Part shown: positions 50,006-61,686 of the stretch, piece after piece
How positions within the stretch are numbered: position 1 is the stretch's first letter
Layout: each line of letters opens with the position of its first letter
Source of the DNA: Diplosphaera chodatii
Lineage: Eukaryota > Chlorophyta > Trebouxiophyceae > Prasiolales > Stichococcaceae
NCBI GenBank assembly: GCA_032358165.1
Contig: JAALGY010000042.1
Location: 248,001-312,000, forward strand
Direction: 5' to 3'
DNA: 64,000 nt
Program-made: the position numbers and the translations under genes
The notes under the pieces: model-generated
What the model was told of the DNA's origin: nothing
Databases searched by the model: none
The model's input: the letters and a program-made list of their open reading frames with translations, nothing else

Positions 50006-53000
50006 TCAGTGGATGCGCAGCTCGCCTTTGGCCTCATCCGGGGCTTGCTCGCAGCACCGCCCTCGGCAGTGGCGGCGCTCACACTCAGGGAGCACACCTT
50101 GTGCAGCTGCGCCACCTGCACAGCAACACCGCTAGGGACATTTGTGCACCGCACCGCCGCTGCATGGCACCTAGGACTCTTCGGCACTACAGCAGCTGAA
50201 TGTTTGCGCTGAAGCAGACTACATGACCAGCTGGTGCACCCAGGTATGCTAGCTGTGCAATGCGGAACCATGTCTGCACCTGGTGTGCCGCGCTGTCTGC
50301 CAAAGACAATGAATGCCGTCCATCCCAGCGCGAGCGCAGCCAGCAGGTGGATCGTGCATACCGCATACAGCGGCAGCAGATATGGATCAATGGAGCTGAT
50401 CTGCAGAAGGAGCATCATATGCCGTGTACGACTGCTGTGCGTCAGGTGCACGACTGGAGGGCTCCAATCGTGGTGCTGCATTACCAGGGTGCACATGCAG
50501 CGGGGTGATGCAGGTGCGGAAATGAAGCGCACCGTGTCGCGCAGCCAGCTGCCCAGGGACGCGACACTGCGCTCGCCAAGCACTTCGGCGCACAGCTCGT
50601 CCCAGCCGGAGCCGCCGCCCTGTGCTTCAGGCCCGGGCAGCAGCAGCTCCGCGGCGGGCCCCGCCCCGAAGCCCTCCGCGGCAGCCATGCCGTCCTGCAT
50701 GGAGGGCCGGAACGCCTCCAGCTCCCCAGGCGTGCCCCAAGCCAGCCACCTGCCATGTGCACGACGCCACGGGATTTGTGGGGGGTGTTGTGCCAGCAAC
50801 CCGCCGGTCAGGCCTGCCTGGCGCAAGCACACTACACCGCGACACCAGTGTGCACTGCACCAGCCATGCACCCAGCTGATGAGCAGCTCTGCTCTCGTGC
50901 ATTGCTGTGCTATTGTCTTGCAAGCGCGCCGCTGAACGACCACGGGTGTCACCTGCGGAGTCGATCCTCAGCCAGTTCCACAAACTCGTTGTTGGCCAGG
51001 AAGATGGAGGCCGAGCCCACGCCACTGTCGCTGGCTGCTGCCATAGCATGACTGTACCGCCGCAACAATCTGGTGCTGGCAGCCTGGGCTGGAAAGTAGC
51101 CACAGCACACGCCCTGCAGCTCGAGTTGGTCCTGCACAGCGTGCCACATCAGACCTCGGCTCCTTGGGCATGCATGGAGCAACCCCCTGCGCAATTTGCC
51201 TACCAACCACCTGGCGCACCTTAATGTGGCGAAGAGCCTGCGCTCCCCGTGGGGTGGCCAGGTAGCCGGCAGCAGCAGGTGGAACATCAATGGTGCGCGG
51301 GGTTCGGCCGGGAGCCACTCCTGCATGCAGGAGGCGCGAGGCTATCAGGAGCAAGCACGCCGCGCCTTGCTAATGCGATGACTGCCTTACTGATCCTCGA
51401 CGCTTCTGAGACGTTGAAGTCGATCGCACTGCCAAGCAAGCGGCATCCAAAAGTTTTCAAAGATGCTGCCGGGCTGTGCAGCGCCCGCAGAGTGCTCACT
51501 TACTATGACCACACATTTCATCAGTGTCAAAGCATCCCACCCTGAATTGCGCTGGCTTTGGCTGGACCGAAGCTATAAGCGCTTACCAAGTTGGTCGTCT
51601 GGACTGCAACATAAGATGGCTATATGTAGCTAGCCAGCAGCGATTTGTTGGGATTTGTTAGCACCTTACCTGCAGTAAACCAGGCAGGAAGCGGCCGCGT
51701 CAGCCCCATCTGCACCCGGTTGTAGGCAAGGACGTGCTGCATCTCCGCTGCGGCTGCTGCCGCTAAGTCTGGAGTGCCGTAGATGACCATCACCGGCGGT
51801 TGGGCCTGCAGTCGAAGGCATGTATGTACTCATCCGCTGCTTTGACGCTTCAACAACCTCCAATTTCGACAACAGCCACAATGTAAGCCACCTTGTCAGG
51901 TGTTGAGTGCAGCCTAACCTCACTTGACACCTGCAGTGTTAACTGACAACACTGCTAAACCTTCAAAGAAACGTTGTAGAGGTCCTGCAGCTCGGCGAGC
52001 AGCTCCTCGCTGCCAATATACTCCAGCCCCAGCAGATTCAGCTCCCGCCGTGACATCGCCAGTCGCAGCTGCTGGCCGTGCTCACTCTTTGCCTCGCCAG
52101 CGATCTCTGACCTGCGGAACACGGTCCAAGCATGCTGCGCAACTAGGCACACGTGGCAGAGTGCGGATGTCGCTGGCCAGGATAGGAGGGTGCATTGGGA
52201 TCCAATCAGGAAATACCCTTGGCGGCACCAGTGCACCTCGCAAGCAAGCTGCTTTGCGGCGGCTGGCCAGCATAACGTACCTTCTGTACGCCACGATGCG
52301 GGTGGAGTTGAGGGCCGCGTCCACCGCAGCCCACTGCCGGCCGGAGGCCGCCACTCTTGGGGGCCACCTGCCCCTGCTCAGCGTGACCCGTACGTCTGGG
52401 TGCTTGACCTGCAGGAAGCGCGCGGCCGCATGGGTTGCAGCTGCTCCAGGGGCACCCTCACATGCGGGGTTTCCAGACTATTTCCAGACAGGCACTACCC
52501 CCACTGACTGAACACATGCAGCAGGTGTTGCTGGCTGCCGTCAACCGAGACCAGGCGGGTGTGCTCGGCGCACGGCCAGCAGAGCACCGGCGACTGACGC
52601 ACTGCTGCTGCGGAAGTTGTTGCTGCACGCATGCATGTGCAGCCCACCTGCAGGCGCCCCAGCTGCGGCTGCAACTGCGTCGCAGCAGCCTCCGAGATGC
52701 TCCTCTCCAGTGCGACTTGCGGCACAGCAAGATCAGGCGCACCCGCCGCGGGGGCGCTCTCAAACGCGTCTGCTGACAGCGGCTCATCTCCACTGACGCT
52801 CCCTAAGGACAGCTCCTCGTACCCTGCCAGCTGCAGCCGCACTGATGCACCATCCGATGCGGCACCCAGCCGCTCAGGTGCAGAGGGCGAACGGCCGGCA
52901 GCAGCATCAGCCAGCAGGCCAGCTGCAGTGCTGGCTGTGTGCTGCTGTGCGCGGCCCACCTTGCCTGCCGTGAGTGCTGATACAGCAATGTGCTCCCCAG

Positions 53001-53650
53001 CCGCTGCATGTGCTGCCGCCTCCCGAAGCACGGTGAATGCCGGTGCCGCCGCATGGTGTGTCGGCGCCGCCCTCGCCTGCAGGTGATGATCAGGATGATG
53101 AGGCGCAGACTGCATTACGCCGATAGCGCCGATTGGATTCTTTCATCAAATCGGTCGTGCAGTGGGCATGTGCGCCTGGAAGCGTACAGTTTGACTATCT
53201 CAGGCCAACGAGCGCTGGATGTTACAGAGTCCCCAGCAACTGGTCCGTGCTGCACGCAGCCGTCCAGCTGGCTGCCTTGCATGAGGGTCTGCCTGTCCGA
53301 CAGTCAGCATGTGTTGCGAGATGGCGCAGATGTCCAGTCGGTTCCGGGTGACACGCACGGCCCAACCCTTTCAGCTGGGCCAGCTACAGCACGGACGGAA
53401 CCCGCGCAGTCAGCGCTGTCCTCCCCGATGAGTTGCGGCGGCTGCTTCGGTGACAGCTCAGTACAAACCGTGCTCTCACGCTGGCACACCGCGCCCCGCG
53501 TCATGTCTGCACCACACCCTGTTAACATACTCGTGCAGTGCAGTGCAGATCAACGAAGCGGCCGCAGTCGCACACCTGGCCCCAGTGTGCCGGTGCGGCT
53601 GCTAAAGTCCCCAGAAGCAGCAAGAGCAAAGCGCCGGAGGTCCTGTGCAT
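50006..53650 (-). CDS. Predicted membrane-anchored protein with KH-like modules (paralogue C)
   Basis: Tandem paralogue of 45073-49124. Ten exons in transcript order: 53650-53576, 53076-52648, 52408-52281, 52111-51961, 51805-51670, 51320-51220, 51131-50953, 50749-50533, 50400-50280, 50115-50006; about 548 aa. Signal peptide (GALLLLLLGTLAAAPA), Ala-rich segment (26-168), then KH-like modules: PQLGRLQVKHPDVRVTL with PPRVAASGRQWAAVDAAL; ELLAELQDLYNVSLK with VMVIYGTPDLAAAAAAEMQ; and TIDVPPAAAGYLATPRGAQA with ASIFLANNEFVELAEDRLRR. The third keeps the VP...G....RG...L..I spacing of a KH helix pair. A membrane segment (LLPLYAVCTIHLLAALALGW) is followed by a short Cys-rich tail (CERRHCRGRCCE). All ten exon phases equal those of paralogue D. 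No function can be assigned. Confidence 0.73.
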
Positions 53651-54670
53651 GCTGTTGTTTATCACGACTACCGCACGCCAGCGTCGCTGGCGGGCGTCAG
53701 GAACGTGATGCCACGATGGTGCACGACTCGTCTGCTGCACTTGCGGCGCAATAAACAGGCTGGGATACAAGTTGTAGATCGCAAGTCTGCGTTGCACTTG
53801 TGTGCACAACAGTTTGCAGACTCTGCCTGGGCAGGTGATGTGATCACCGGACAGGGAAATCACGCACGTGCCTTCATGACGAGCGGGAGGTCGCCTCACG
53901 CAATAGAGATCCCTGGTACAGCACAGCACAAAGTGTTGTCACCGCCGCACAGCCCGCACGCATGCTGCGGGCACTGCTGCCGCAGCATAGGCAGGAGCCG
54001 ACAAGGGAAAATTGTGAAGGCATGATCTCAAGTCTGTGCGCATGCATGTCTGATGTGTCGCCCATCGCAGAGGCACCAGCACGGCAAGGCCGTCCTGTGC
54101 ACTACAACCTATGCGCAGGAATCAACATGACAGCAGACCGCACGCTCGCTGGCGTGCGTGGGAGCTCTGCTGGTGCGCTTGCGGCATTCATCAAAGGCGC
54201 CGCCATGCTGGTGCTCAATCGACAGGTCTGCAAATGGTCTGCAGCAGCCAGCATGAGGATGCAGGGCGAGCAGTGAACACGAGCTCTGCAGCGACGTTTC
54301 GCCAGAGTCGTGCTATACTCGGGTCCAAGCATGCGTACCGTTGACGGCACACAGGCGATGGATTTCAGGCCAGCCGGCATGGAAAACCTGATGTTGCACA
54401 ATATGCTTGAGCACCTCGTCCAGCACTCGAAGGGCCCCAAGAACAGCACACACCCACGGCCTAGAGCGAAAGCCACCTCCAGGTGTGCAGCTGGCGCAGG
54501 ATGCAGCATCCCGAGGAAGCATCATACCTGCAGCAACACGCAGTCCCTGGCGCTGCACGCCCCCATGCCGTTGTTGCAGCTGTACGGTAGCTTTCTCAAG
54601 CCGCGCTGATGGACGGTGCCTGTCAAGGCTGCAACCTGAGCTGATCAGATCACTGCCGACCAGCGACTTG
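53651..54670. promoter_or_regulatory. Divergent 5' region, KH-like C / TMEM97-like
   Basis: About 1 kb between two genes transcribed away from each other; both promoters should lie here. Open frames exist on both strands but none has splice partners, conserved motifs or the codon bias of neighbouring exons. Confidence 0.45.
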
Positions 54671-55815
54671 ATGGCGAGCCTCACGCGGTGGTTTGACCGC
54701 TTGGTGGTGCTCTTCTTCATAGCACATATCCCAGCCACGCTCTTCTTCGACTCGCAAGCAGGTACATCGTGACCCTGCCCGCCTCATTGCAGCGCGGCGC
54801 CTGAGACTGCTACACACTCATGCAGGACAGCGGCACCATGTCAGAACCGAGCCTGCCTGTGGAGAGCAGCACACACCACAGACCTCATGCAGACGGCCGC
54901 ATGGCCGTGCTGGCGGGTGCGAATGCACTGGCGGTGCTCCCTTGACCTTGACTCCCTTGACGGCGACCTGCATGCATGCGCAGTGCTGCCGGCGCACTGG
55001 TACCCGGACTGGGCCGTCCAGACCAACCAAAACTACATCAGAGACTTCGGCGATCCGCTGGTGAGCAGCTGTGCGTGCCCCTTCACGTTTCGCGCGCGCC
55101 ACGAGCTGTGCGCTGGGGCGGCTGCTGCGCTGGGCAGGTGGACGTCTGCGCTCTCGTCAAAATGTTCCCACCATGCAGACAGTCTGATGTCAGGCAGTTG
55201 CTGCTGGTCCCGCAGATGCGGCACATGCCGCCCTGGTTCAAGTGCCTGGTGTGGATGGAGGTGGCGCTGCAGCTGCCATTCTTCTTCGTGGGGGCGTACG
55301 CATTCCTGCTGCGCCGCAACTGGATCCGCACCCCCGCCCTTCTGTATGGCATCAACGTGGCGTCCACTATGGTGGGATGCTGAGAAGTGCTGTCAGCTGC
55401 CGTGCAATCCGGTTGTGAGCGTTTTGCGCCCCCTGCACCGCATTTCGCGCGTGCTTCCTCCATGCCGCTACTGATCAGCAAGTGTTTGTAGATGCTGCCT
55501 TGGATCATGCGGATCAAATATCCTAGACTGGGGGTCACTGGGAGCAGCAGCAGACGTGCTCAGGGTCACAGCTGCCGGGCTCAAACATGGTAGCTGACAT
55601 TGCGGCAGTACCGCGGTGTGCTGAGCGGCGATCTATCTGTGCAGGTGCCAATCCTAGGGGAGCTGGCGCTCAGCCCGCGGACAGACTTCAACAGGCCCGT
55701 GCTGCTGGCAATCTACGCGCCGTTCCTGCTTGTGCCGGCAGGCATCGCTGTCAGGATGACAAACACCTCCAAGCCGTTTGGCAGTGGTGGGCGGCAAAGA
55801 CGGAAGTCTTTGTAG
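54671..55815 (+). CDS. TMEM97-like: EXPERA-domain membrane protein, TMEM97/sigma-2 receptor type
   Basis: Four-helix EXPERA-family membrane protein of the ER; animal TMEM97 binds sterols and influences NPC1, and relatives include sterol isomerases. Exons: 54671-54761, 54984-55060, 55216-55371, 55645-55815; 164 aa against 176 in human TMEM97. Matching features are the first helix VVLFFIAHIPATLFFDSQA, LPAHWYPDWA, PPWFKCLVWMEVALQLPFFF, WIRTPALLYG and the last helix LLAIYAPFLLVPAGIAV, with a basic end (RQRRKSL) that may act as an ER-retention signal. The third exon could instead begin at 55198, adding six residues. Phases agree at all junctions. Confidence 0.89.
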
Positions 55816-56415
55816 CTCAGGTGATGAGGGACCATGGTTGGCATGGATGCTCAGAGGTTCGTTCTAGTGACCTGGCCTCGTAAGCAAGTTGGTTTCCGAT
55901 CAGTTTGAACCGGCAGTCAGCATCATCACATGTCCCAGCCACAGCCTGTCGTCATGTGTACCAATGCTTCCACTCTCTCACTCTCCCTGCTGCTGTTCTA
56001 CTATTGCTACTTTGCACCCCGCATGTAAACTTGCTAATGGAACTACCCAGCAGTCAGCACTCGGTTCACAGTCCTGCGTCCATTCTTCAGTCCTTCTAGC
56101 CCTTCAGAACCTGACTGCAGCTTTCTTCCCTGCCCTATCTCATGCCTGCTTCCCATCACGACCGGGCGTGCTGCAGGCGACTGAATCCGCTGCAGCAGTC
56201 CCACGTGACAATCGGATCACACTTCAGCCTCTGCAAAGCAGTTTCCACAACTACCGCGAGCACCGCTCACGCCCGCAAACATGCTGCAGACCCCATGCGG
56301 CGCCCGCCCTGGCTGCCCCTCTGACTCCATGCACTCTACTGTGTGCCGCGGAGCGCTGCCCACCCTGCAGCGGCCACTGCATCCTTGCTGCACTGACGCG
56401 CCCCGCCGCCGCCGC
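55816..56415. other. Convergent intergenic spacer
   Basis: Between the stops of the TMEM97-like gene (plus) and the Rh channel gene (minus). Expected 3' UTRs only. Pyrimidine-rich near 55970-56030. Confidence 0.55.
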
Positions 56416-59400
56416 CTACTCCTGCACGGCGGGCGTGTTGCCGAGGCCCAGGGAGGCGCGCTGCAGCGCGGTGTGCGGCACCGGCGACGTCGGGTTGGCG
56501 CTCGGCGAGTCCCGCTGCAGGCCGCGGCGCGAGCCGTCGGGGTCCACCGCCCGGTCGTGCGACCTGCGCCGTGGGGGATGTAGGATCGTCACAACAGCCC
56601 CAGTGCCAGGGACATAACAGTTGTCAGCAGAGGCAGACGCCCTCAGCATGCACCCCAACGTTGTGTTGTCTGCAGCACGTGGGCAACAGCACCACTCAGC
56701 TGGGGACTTCTGACTGTGTACAAAGGCAGACGGCCTGCTGACAGGCTGCCTGTTTGCCGAGTCGCACACGCGGGGGCTGTACTGCCCGATCCGCACATCA
56801 AGCACCCCGCAGGGGCAGACTGCAGCCACCAGCGCAACACCAGCTCCCGCACATGCACATAGTTCCAGGCCCCAGCCGCTGACAGAGACGGTCTGCGCCG
56901 CGGCGTCGGAAGCCCACCCGCGGGAGCCGGTGCCGGACTGCGAGCCGCGCTTGGCGCCGCGGTGCGACTTGGAGTAGGACGCGTTGGCGAAGGCGCCGTG
57001 CAGGGAGCCGTCCTTCCAGGTGGCGGCGCCGCCCCGGTGCACGCTGCCCGCCACGCTGCCGCCGTCCCAGCCCCGCGGCAGCGGCTCTGTGTCCACATCC
57101 TGCGGAATGCAGGCAATGCAGTCGTTGGCATGAACTGCGCGGTACAGCACATGGTGCAGGCGCTCAGCTTCGTGCACCTGGTACGTTTTGACAACGGCCG
57201 ATGACGCTCTCAGGGTCTACACATACACAGGCGTCGCCAGGCCTCACGGCAAGGCCGTCCGCAGCTCAGGTCCTCCATCACACACGGAGGTGGCACCTGA
57301 CAACAGAGCTGCAGGTAGTGCTGCCGGCATGTATACCACGCCTACTCTGCGCACCTGCCAGTACGCGCCGTCATCGAACAGCTGCATGGCCGACAGCCGG
57401 TGGCCCGCAGGATTGACCGCCGACACGACCCAGCCGGCAATGGATCCCGTCAGGATGGCGATGGCCACTGTGCACACGATGGACGCGATCTGCGGCAGCA
57501 GCAAAGGACACGGCATCAGGCCCGAACACCCATACATTCGGTCTGACTGTGTCTGTGAGGGCACATCCCCCAAGCTACACTGACGGGCAGCAGGCATAGG
57601 CAGCATGCACTGCAGGGAGATACTGCTTGCCTCGAAGCCGAACTGGGTGCCGTGGCTGTACGATAATTTTGCCTCGGCCTGCCCCAGCGAGGCAAAGGCG
57701 GCGACCAGCCCACCGATGATGCCTGCGCATACAGTATTATGCCCAGCGTCAGGGTGACACGATGTAGCATGCAGCCTTGCATTTGCGAGCAGTCAGGCAT
57801 GTGGCCGCTATGCAGCACTCTGATGCCTGCAACCCATCGACCGCAGCCGCACCTGGCATGCCGTGCAGATTGTGCACGCCACACCTGCACCGCTTCAAGA
57901 AGCGTCACATTCGGGCCAAAGTATTCCTGCTTGCACCCTGGCCCAGCTCTGGACGCTGCAACGACGGGTGCACTGCTGCCGATGGTTGTGTCGTTGTGCA
58001 TGCTTGGCATGCAGCCGTGCACATGCAGCGGGGCGCTGGCTGGCGCGACGAACGGCGCACGTGTCGCCGAGGCCGATGGTGCGCTCCAGGAAGGGGGTTA
58101 GGAAGGCGAAGCCCAGGGTGGAGATGGTGCCCGCGCCCAGGCCCACCGTCAGCGCGCCTGCCGGGAGGTCAACCACAGGCATCATTACGCTCCAGCGTTC
58201 GAGCCGACCAGCTAAGCCTGCTATGCACCTGATGCTGGGCCCGGCCTGCCGCTGTGCATTCCCCCGCGAGCTGCACCGCCCAAGGCTGATGAAACACCTT
58301 TCAGCAGGCTTGTGGAACGAGTGACGCAGCTGTTTCCGGCTTCAGCAAGTGACTGATTGACATGCATTGTGGTTATTGTGGACCATCATCACCTCCGAGG
58401 GTGAGGTACAGGTTGGAGGCGGCACCCATCGCCACGCCGCCAGCCAGACTGGCGTTCTGGATGTGCATCATGTTGAACCTGAACAGCATCGCATGCACTC
58501 TTGCAAATTTTTCAAGTATGCATGTCCTACACAATGCTCCAGGGATCTCTGAAGCTGCGTGCACATCCACAGGCTTTCGTCTGCATACAGCATGATTGAT
58601 CCACAACGAAGGAAGGCGGGGCGGTGGCGCACTTGTTGCTGATGAGCGCCGACACGGCGAAGGTGGCGAGGCAGGAGCCCAGCAGGCTGGTCACGGTGTT
58701 GACGATCACGAAGAACTGCTGGCTGCGCAGCAGCGGGTTGATCTCCAGCGCTGTGGGGCATGTTCAGGGCAAGAGTCACAGGGCGTGTGGCAAACACAAA
58801 CCGTGCAAAGCTCGTCAAAGGTCACTGACCTCCGATCCTAGTAGCAGACAGGGACTGGCTGGCCGCCTGCTGCACAGGACAGTGGCCACCAAAGCTGACA
58901 GTTGCACATCGTCATGCCATTGGCAGCCTGTTGGCACCTGTGTCGGGTGAGTAGCTGGCGAGTGCCGAGTTGAAGGAGGGCCAGAATATCCACAGGGCGA
59001 GCGTGCCGATCTGGATCAGGCATTTCAACGTCAGGCATTTCACAGGCAATTTTGTGATGCCAATTCAATTGCATTCTGATGCTCCCGTGACACCATGGTC
59101 TCGAAACAGCTACGGTGACACACGTTGGCGTCGTGTGCGACCCTGGCGCACCATGCTGAAGACGTCAGTGTAGTAGCTGCCGGCATTCTTGTTGTTGATG
59201 GACGTATAGAACTCCTGCTTCCTGCGCCACAAGGGATGGTACGTACCAATAGGGCTGATGAGCATTTGAAGGTCGATGTCAACTCATCAAACTGTTATTG
59301 AGCAACAGTTTATTCCCCTGCACATATCAATGACGAACCTCGAGATGAAGTAGCTGGCCGCTAGGCCAAAGTAGGCGCCAAAAGCGTGGATGGTGATCGA

Positions 59401-61686
59401 CCCACCGATGTCCAAACCCTACAGCATGTCACGGATGCATCAAACGCCTGCTTGCGCAGCTGCCATTTGAGGGCAAACACGCCTGAACTGAGTGGTTGCG
59501 TGCAGCCCACACCCCATGCATGCTGTCAGCAAGCTGTGGTGGGACATCACCTTGAAGGCCGTGAAGACCAGCTGCTGGTTCATGGCATAGATGGGCACAA
59601 ACATGACCATCAGCCACAGCACCTGCGCAGTACCGCGCAGTGGTGTGCATGGAGGCATCGATGGGCGGCTAATCACACCAGTACAGAGGTCTGTGTCTGC
59701 GTTCAAGCTTGAGCCAAGGCATGATGCCAGACTTCACACACTGCGTTGGCGTGATACCGGGGCCGACCTGTGTGGGCGTGGCCTTGCCGATGAAGGCGCC
59801 AAATACGATCATTGCTGAGGCCGCACAGAAGGTCGCTGCACACATGAATGTCACATCACACAGAGATGGCACCCTTCAGTATTGTGCAGCAACGCTGCAC
59901 AGTAGTGTTACTGCAGGCATGCAAAAAATTGCAGAGCACACTCACCGTCGATAATTAGCGGCATGTCGACTCGGATCTTGCTGTCGCCCCGGTTCTGTTC
60001 AGTGTTGCCCCACACGATCTGCAGGAAAACATGCTGCTGTCAGCACATCTGCAGCAGGGCATAGTCTTCCGTACCAACACGTTACGTATGGGTGCGCTGT
60101 CATCCACCAGGACATGCATGTGCTTCAGCATCCATCTTCCTGAGCATGCAGCGGTGGGAATTGTACCTGCTGGAAGAGCCCGATGCCAAGGATGGCCCAC
60201 ACAATGACGAAGGCAGACACGAAGAAGTTGAAGGCGATGGCGGAGTAGGAGTACCGCCGCAGGAAGGTCATCAGGCAGCCAAAGCCGATGAACACCATGA
60301 TCTGCGCCCAGCGGTTTGGATGCTTCAGGTCGGAGCTCTGCCGCATGTGGTGCTGGCAGTACGGTGGGCTAGCTTTGCTTCCCACTGAGCGGGCAGGGTA
60401 CGGCAGCTTTTGCCCAGTCCGCTGGAAAACCAAGAGGCGCAAAATCGCACCTCGACGCCGATGAAGAAGTTGTAGTACCGTTCGACCTGGTCCCTGCAAC
60501 CAGCCGGGGCGCCTTCAATCGCTTGATGACATCGTTTCAGCTTCTGGTGTCATGTCTTAAACACTGCATGGGCCCCTGGCGGGCTTGTGCTGCCAGGGTG
60601 CACACTGAGATCGCATCGGAGGCAATACGCCAGGAGCACCAATCAGTGCGGGTGGGCATGTCACTTGCACAGCTCTCAAAACTCACTCGAACTCGATGCC
60701 GGAGGAGTAGCGCACGAACACGTAGTACAGCGGCAGGATGAGCAGCAGCAGGCCGCCCACGGACGCTGAGAAGGTGGTGCGCAGGTTCAGCGAGTGCACG
60801 GACTCGGCGCGGAAGTAGGGGATGCCCGGCCTGATGCCCTGTAGCAGAGCAAACACGCTGCTGGCATGCTTGGCACATGCCGAAGTTCAGCTGCGTGAGC
60901 GCCAGACGGGCCACAGCGTGCAAAGGCTGTGCAGCGGCATAGCGAGGGCACAACTGGGATTGGCCCAAGTTGTGCCCTCGCTAGCTATGGCGGCCCCAGC
61001 AGTGTGCGGCGCCTGCATGTGCCACAGCTTGCAGCGAGTAGTGCTGCACGAATGTGATGAGAGGCACGACAAGAACGCAAGCAGCCGTGCTCGGCGTGGG
61101 CCCCACATGAGCGCCGCACATGGGGCCACATGGGCGGCGGTGCGCGGCGTCAGCACAGCCAACTGCTCCCAGAGGAGAGTGACGGCCATCGTGCATCATC
61201 ATTTCGGCAGCTCTCATGCTGGGTCCAGGGATGGCAGGGTCATGGCTGCTGGGTTCGCGCGAGCAGCACATGAGCAGCAGGCGCTAAAGGCTGGCACACG
61301 ACGAAGGAAAGCTTGCCTTCTCAACATCGGCCTGCTTGGCGTCGGCTGCGGCGCCCATGGTGCTATGACGCAGCTGCTGCCCCGGCGACCGACTTCCCGT
61401 GTAGCTGAAATCTGCAGAGCCTGTGGCTTACAGGCACGAGCGATGACAGTCAGGCACTTTCGGGTTGGGGTGCAGACCAGGAGATAGTTTGAAGTGTGCA
61501 GGCAACATGACACCGAGCAGGCTTCATGACCGTCAGACAGGTGTCCGGGCTGCCGGATGCAGAGCTCCGCAGCCTTGCATCTATACGTGAGGCAAGTCCC
61601 ATGTAGAAGCGCACCCTTTGCGGAAGCGGCGGCTGCTCAGACCTTGGCCGAGTCCTGTATCTTCCTCGTCAGCAGAGTGACAACAT
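56416..61686 (-). CDS. Rh-type ammonium/CO2 channel
   Basis: Rhesus-family gas and ammonium channel of the plasma or plastid membrane, related to algal RHP proteins. Exons in transcript order: 61686-61643 (tentative), 60838-60687, 60493-60451, 60301-60167, 60018-59946, 59835-59768, 59622-59551, 59418-59339, 59221-59152, 59010-58938, 58750-58633, 58478-58393, 58157-58061, 57884-57853, 57722-57631, 57489-57355, 57099-56918, 56563-56416; about 566 aa. Conserved parts: [35 protein letters not shown] and [18 protein letters not shown], which carry the twin pore His residues, and [17 protein letters not shown]. The C-terminal cytosolic tail is Ser/Gly-rich. The exon ending at 57631 uses a GC donor (GAG then GCAAGC). 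The first coding exon with ATG was not located. Confidence 0.95.
60941..60982. repeat. Perfect hairpin in Rh gene intron
   Basis: A 15-bp perfect inverted repeat (AGCGAGGGCACAACT and its complement, arms 60941-60955 and 60968-60982) with a 12-nt loop that can pair further. It lies inside the first modelled Rh intron (60839-61642). Confidence 0.85.

Noticed and set aside
49855..50952. Minus-strand ORF of 365 codons as an intronless gene
   Set aside because: It is a chance continuation of two KH-like C exons through introns; the phase-consistent spliced model matches paralogue D better.
54102..54509. Minus-strand ORF of 135 codons in the divergent region
   Set aside because: No motif and no splice continuity with the KH-like gene; treated as chance.
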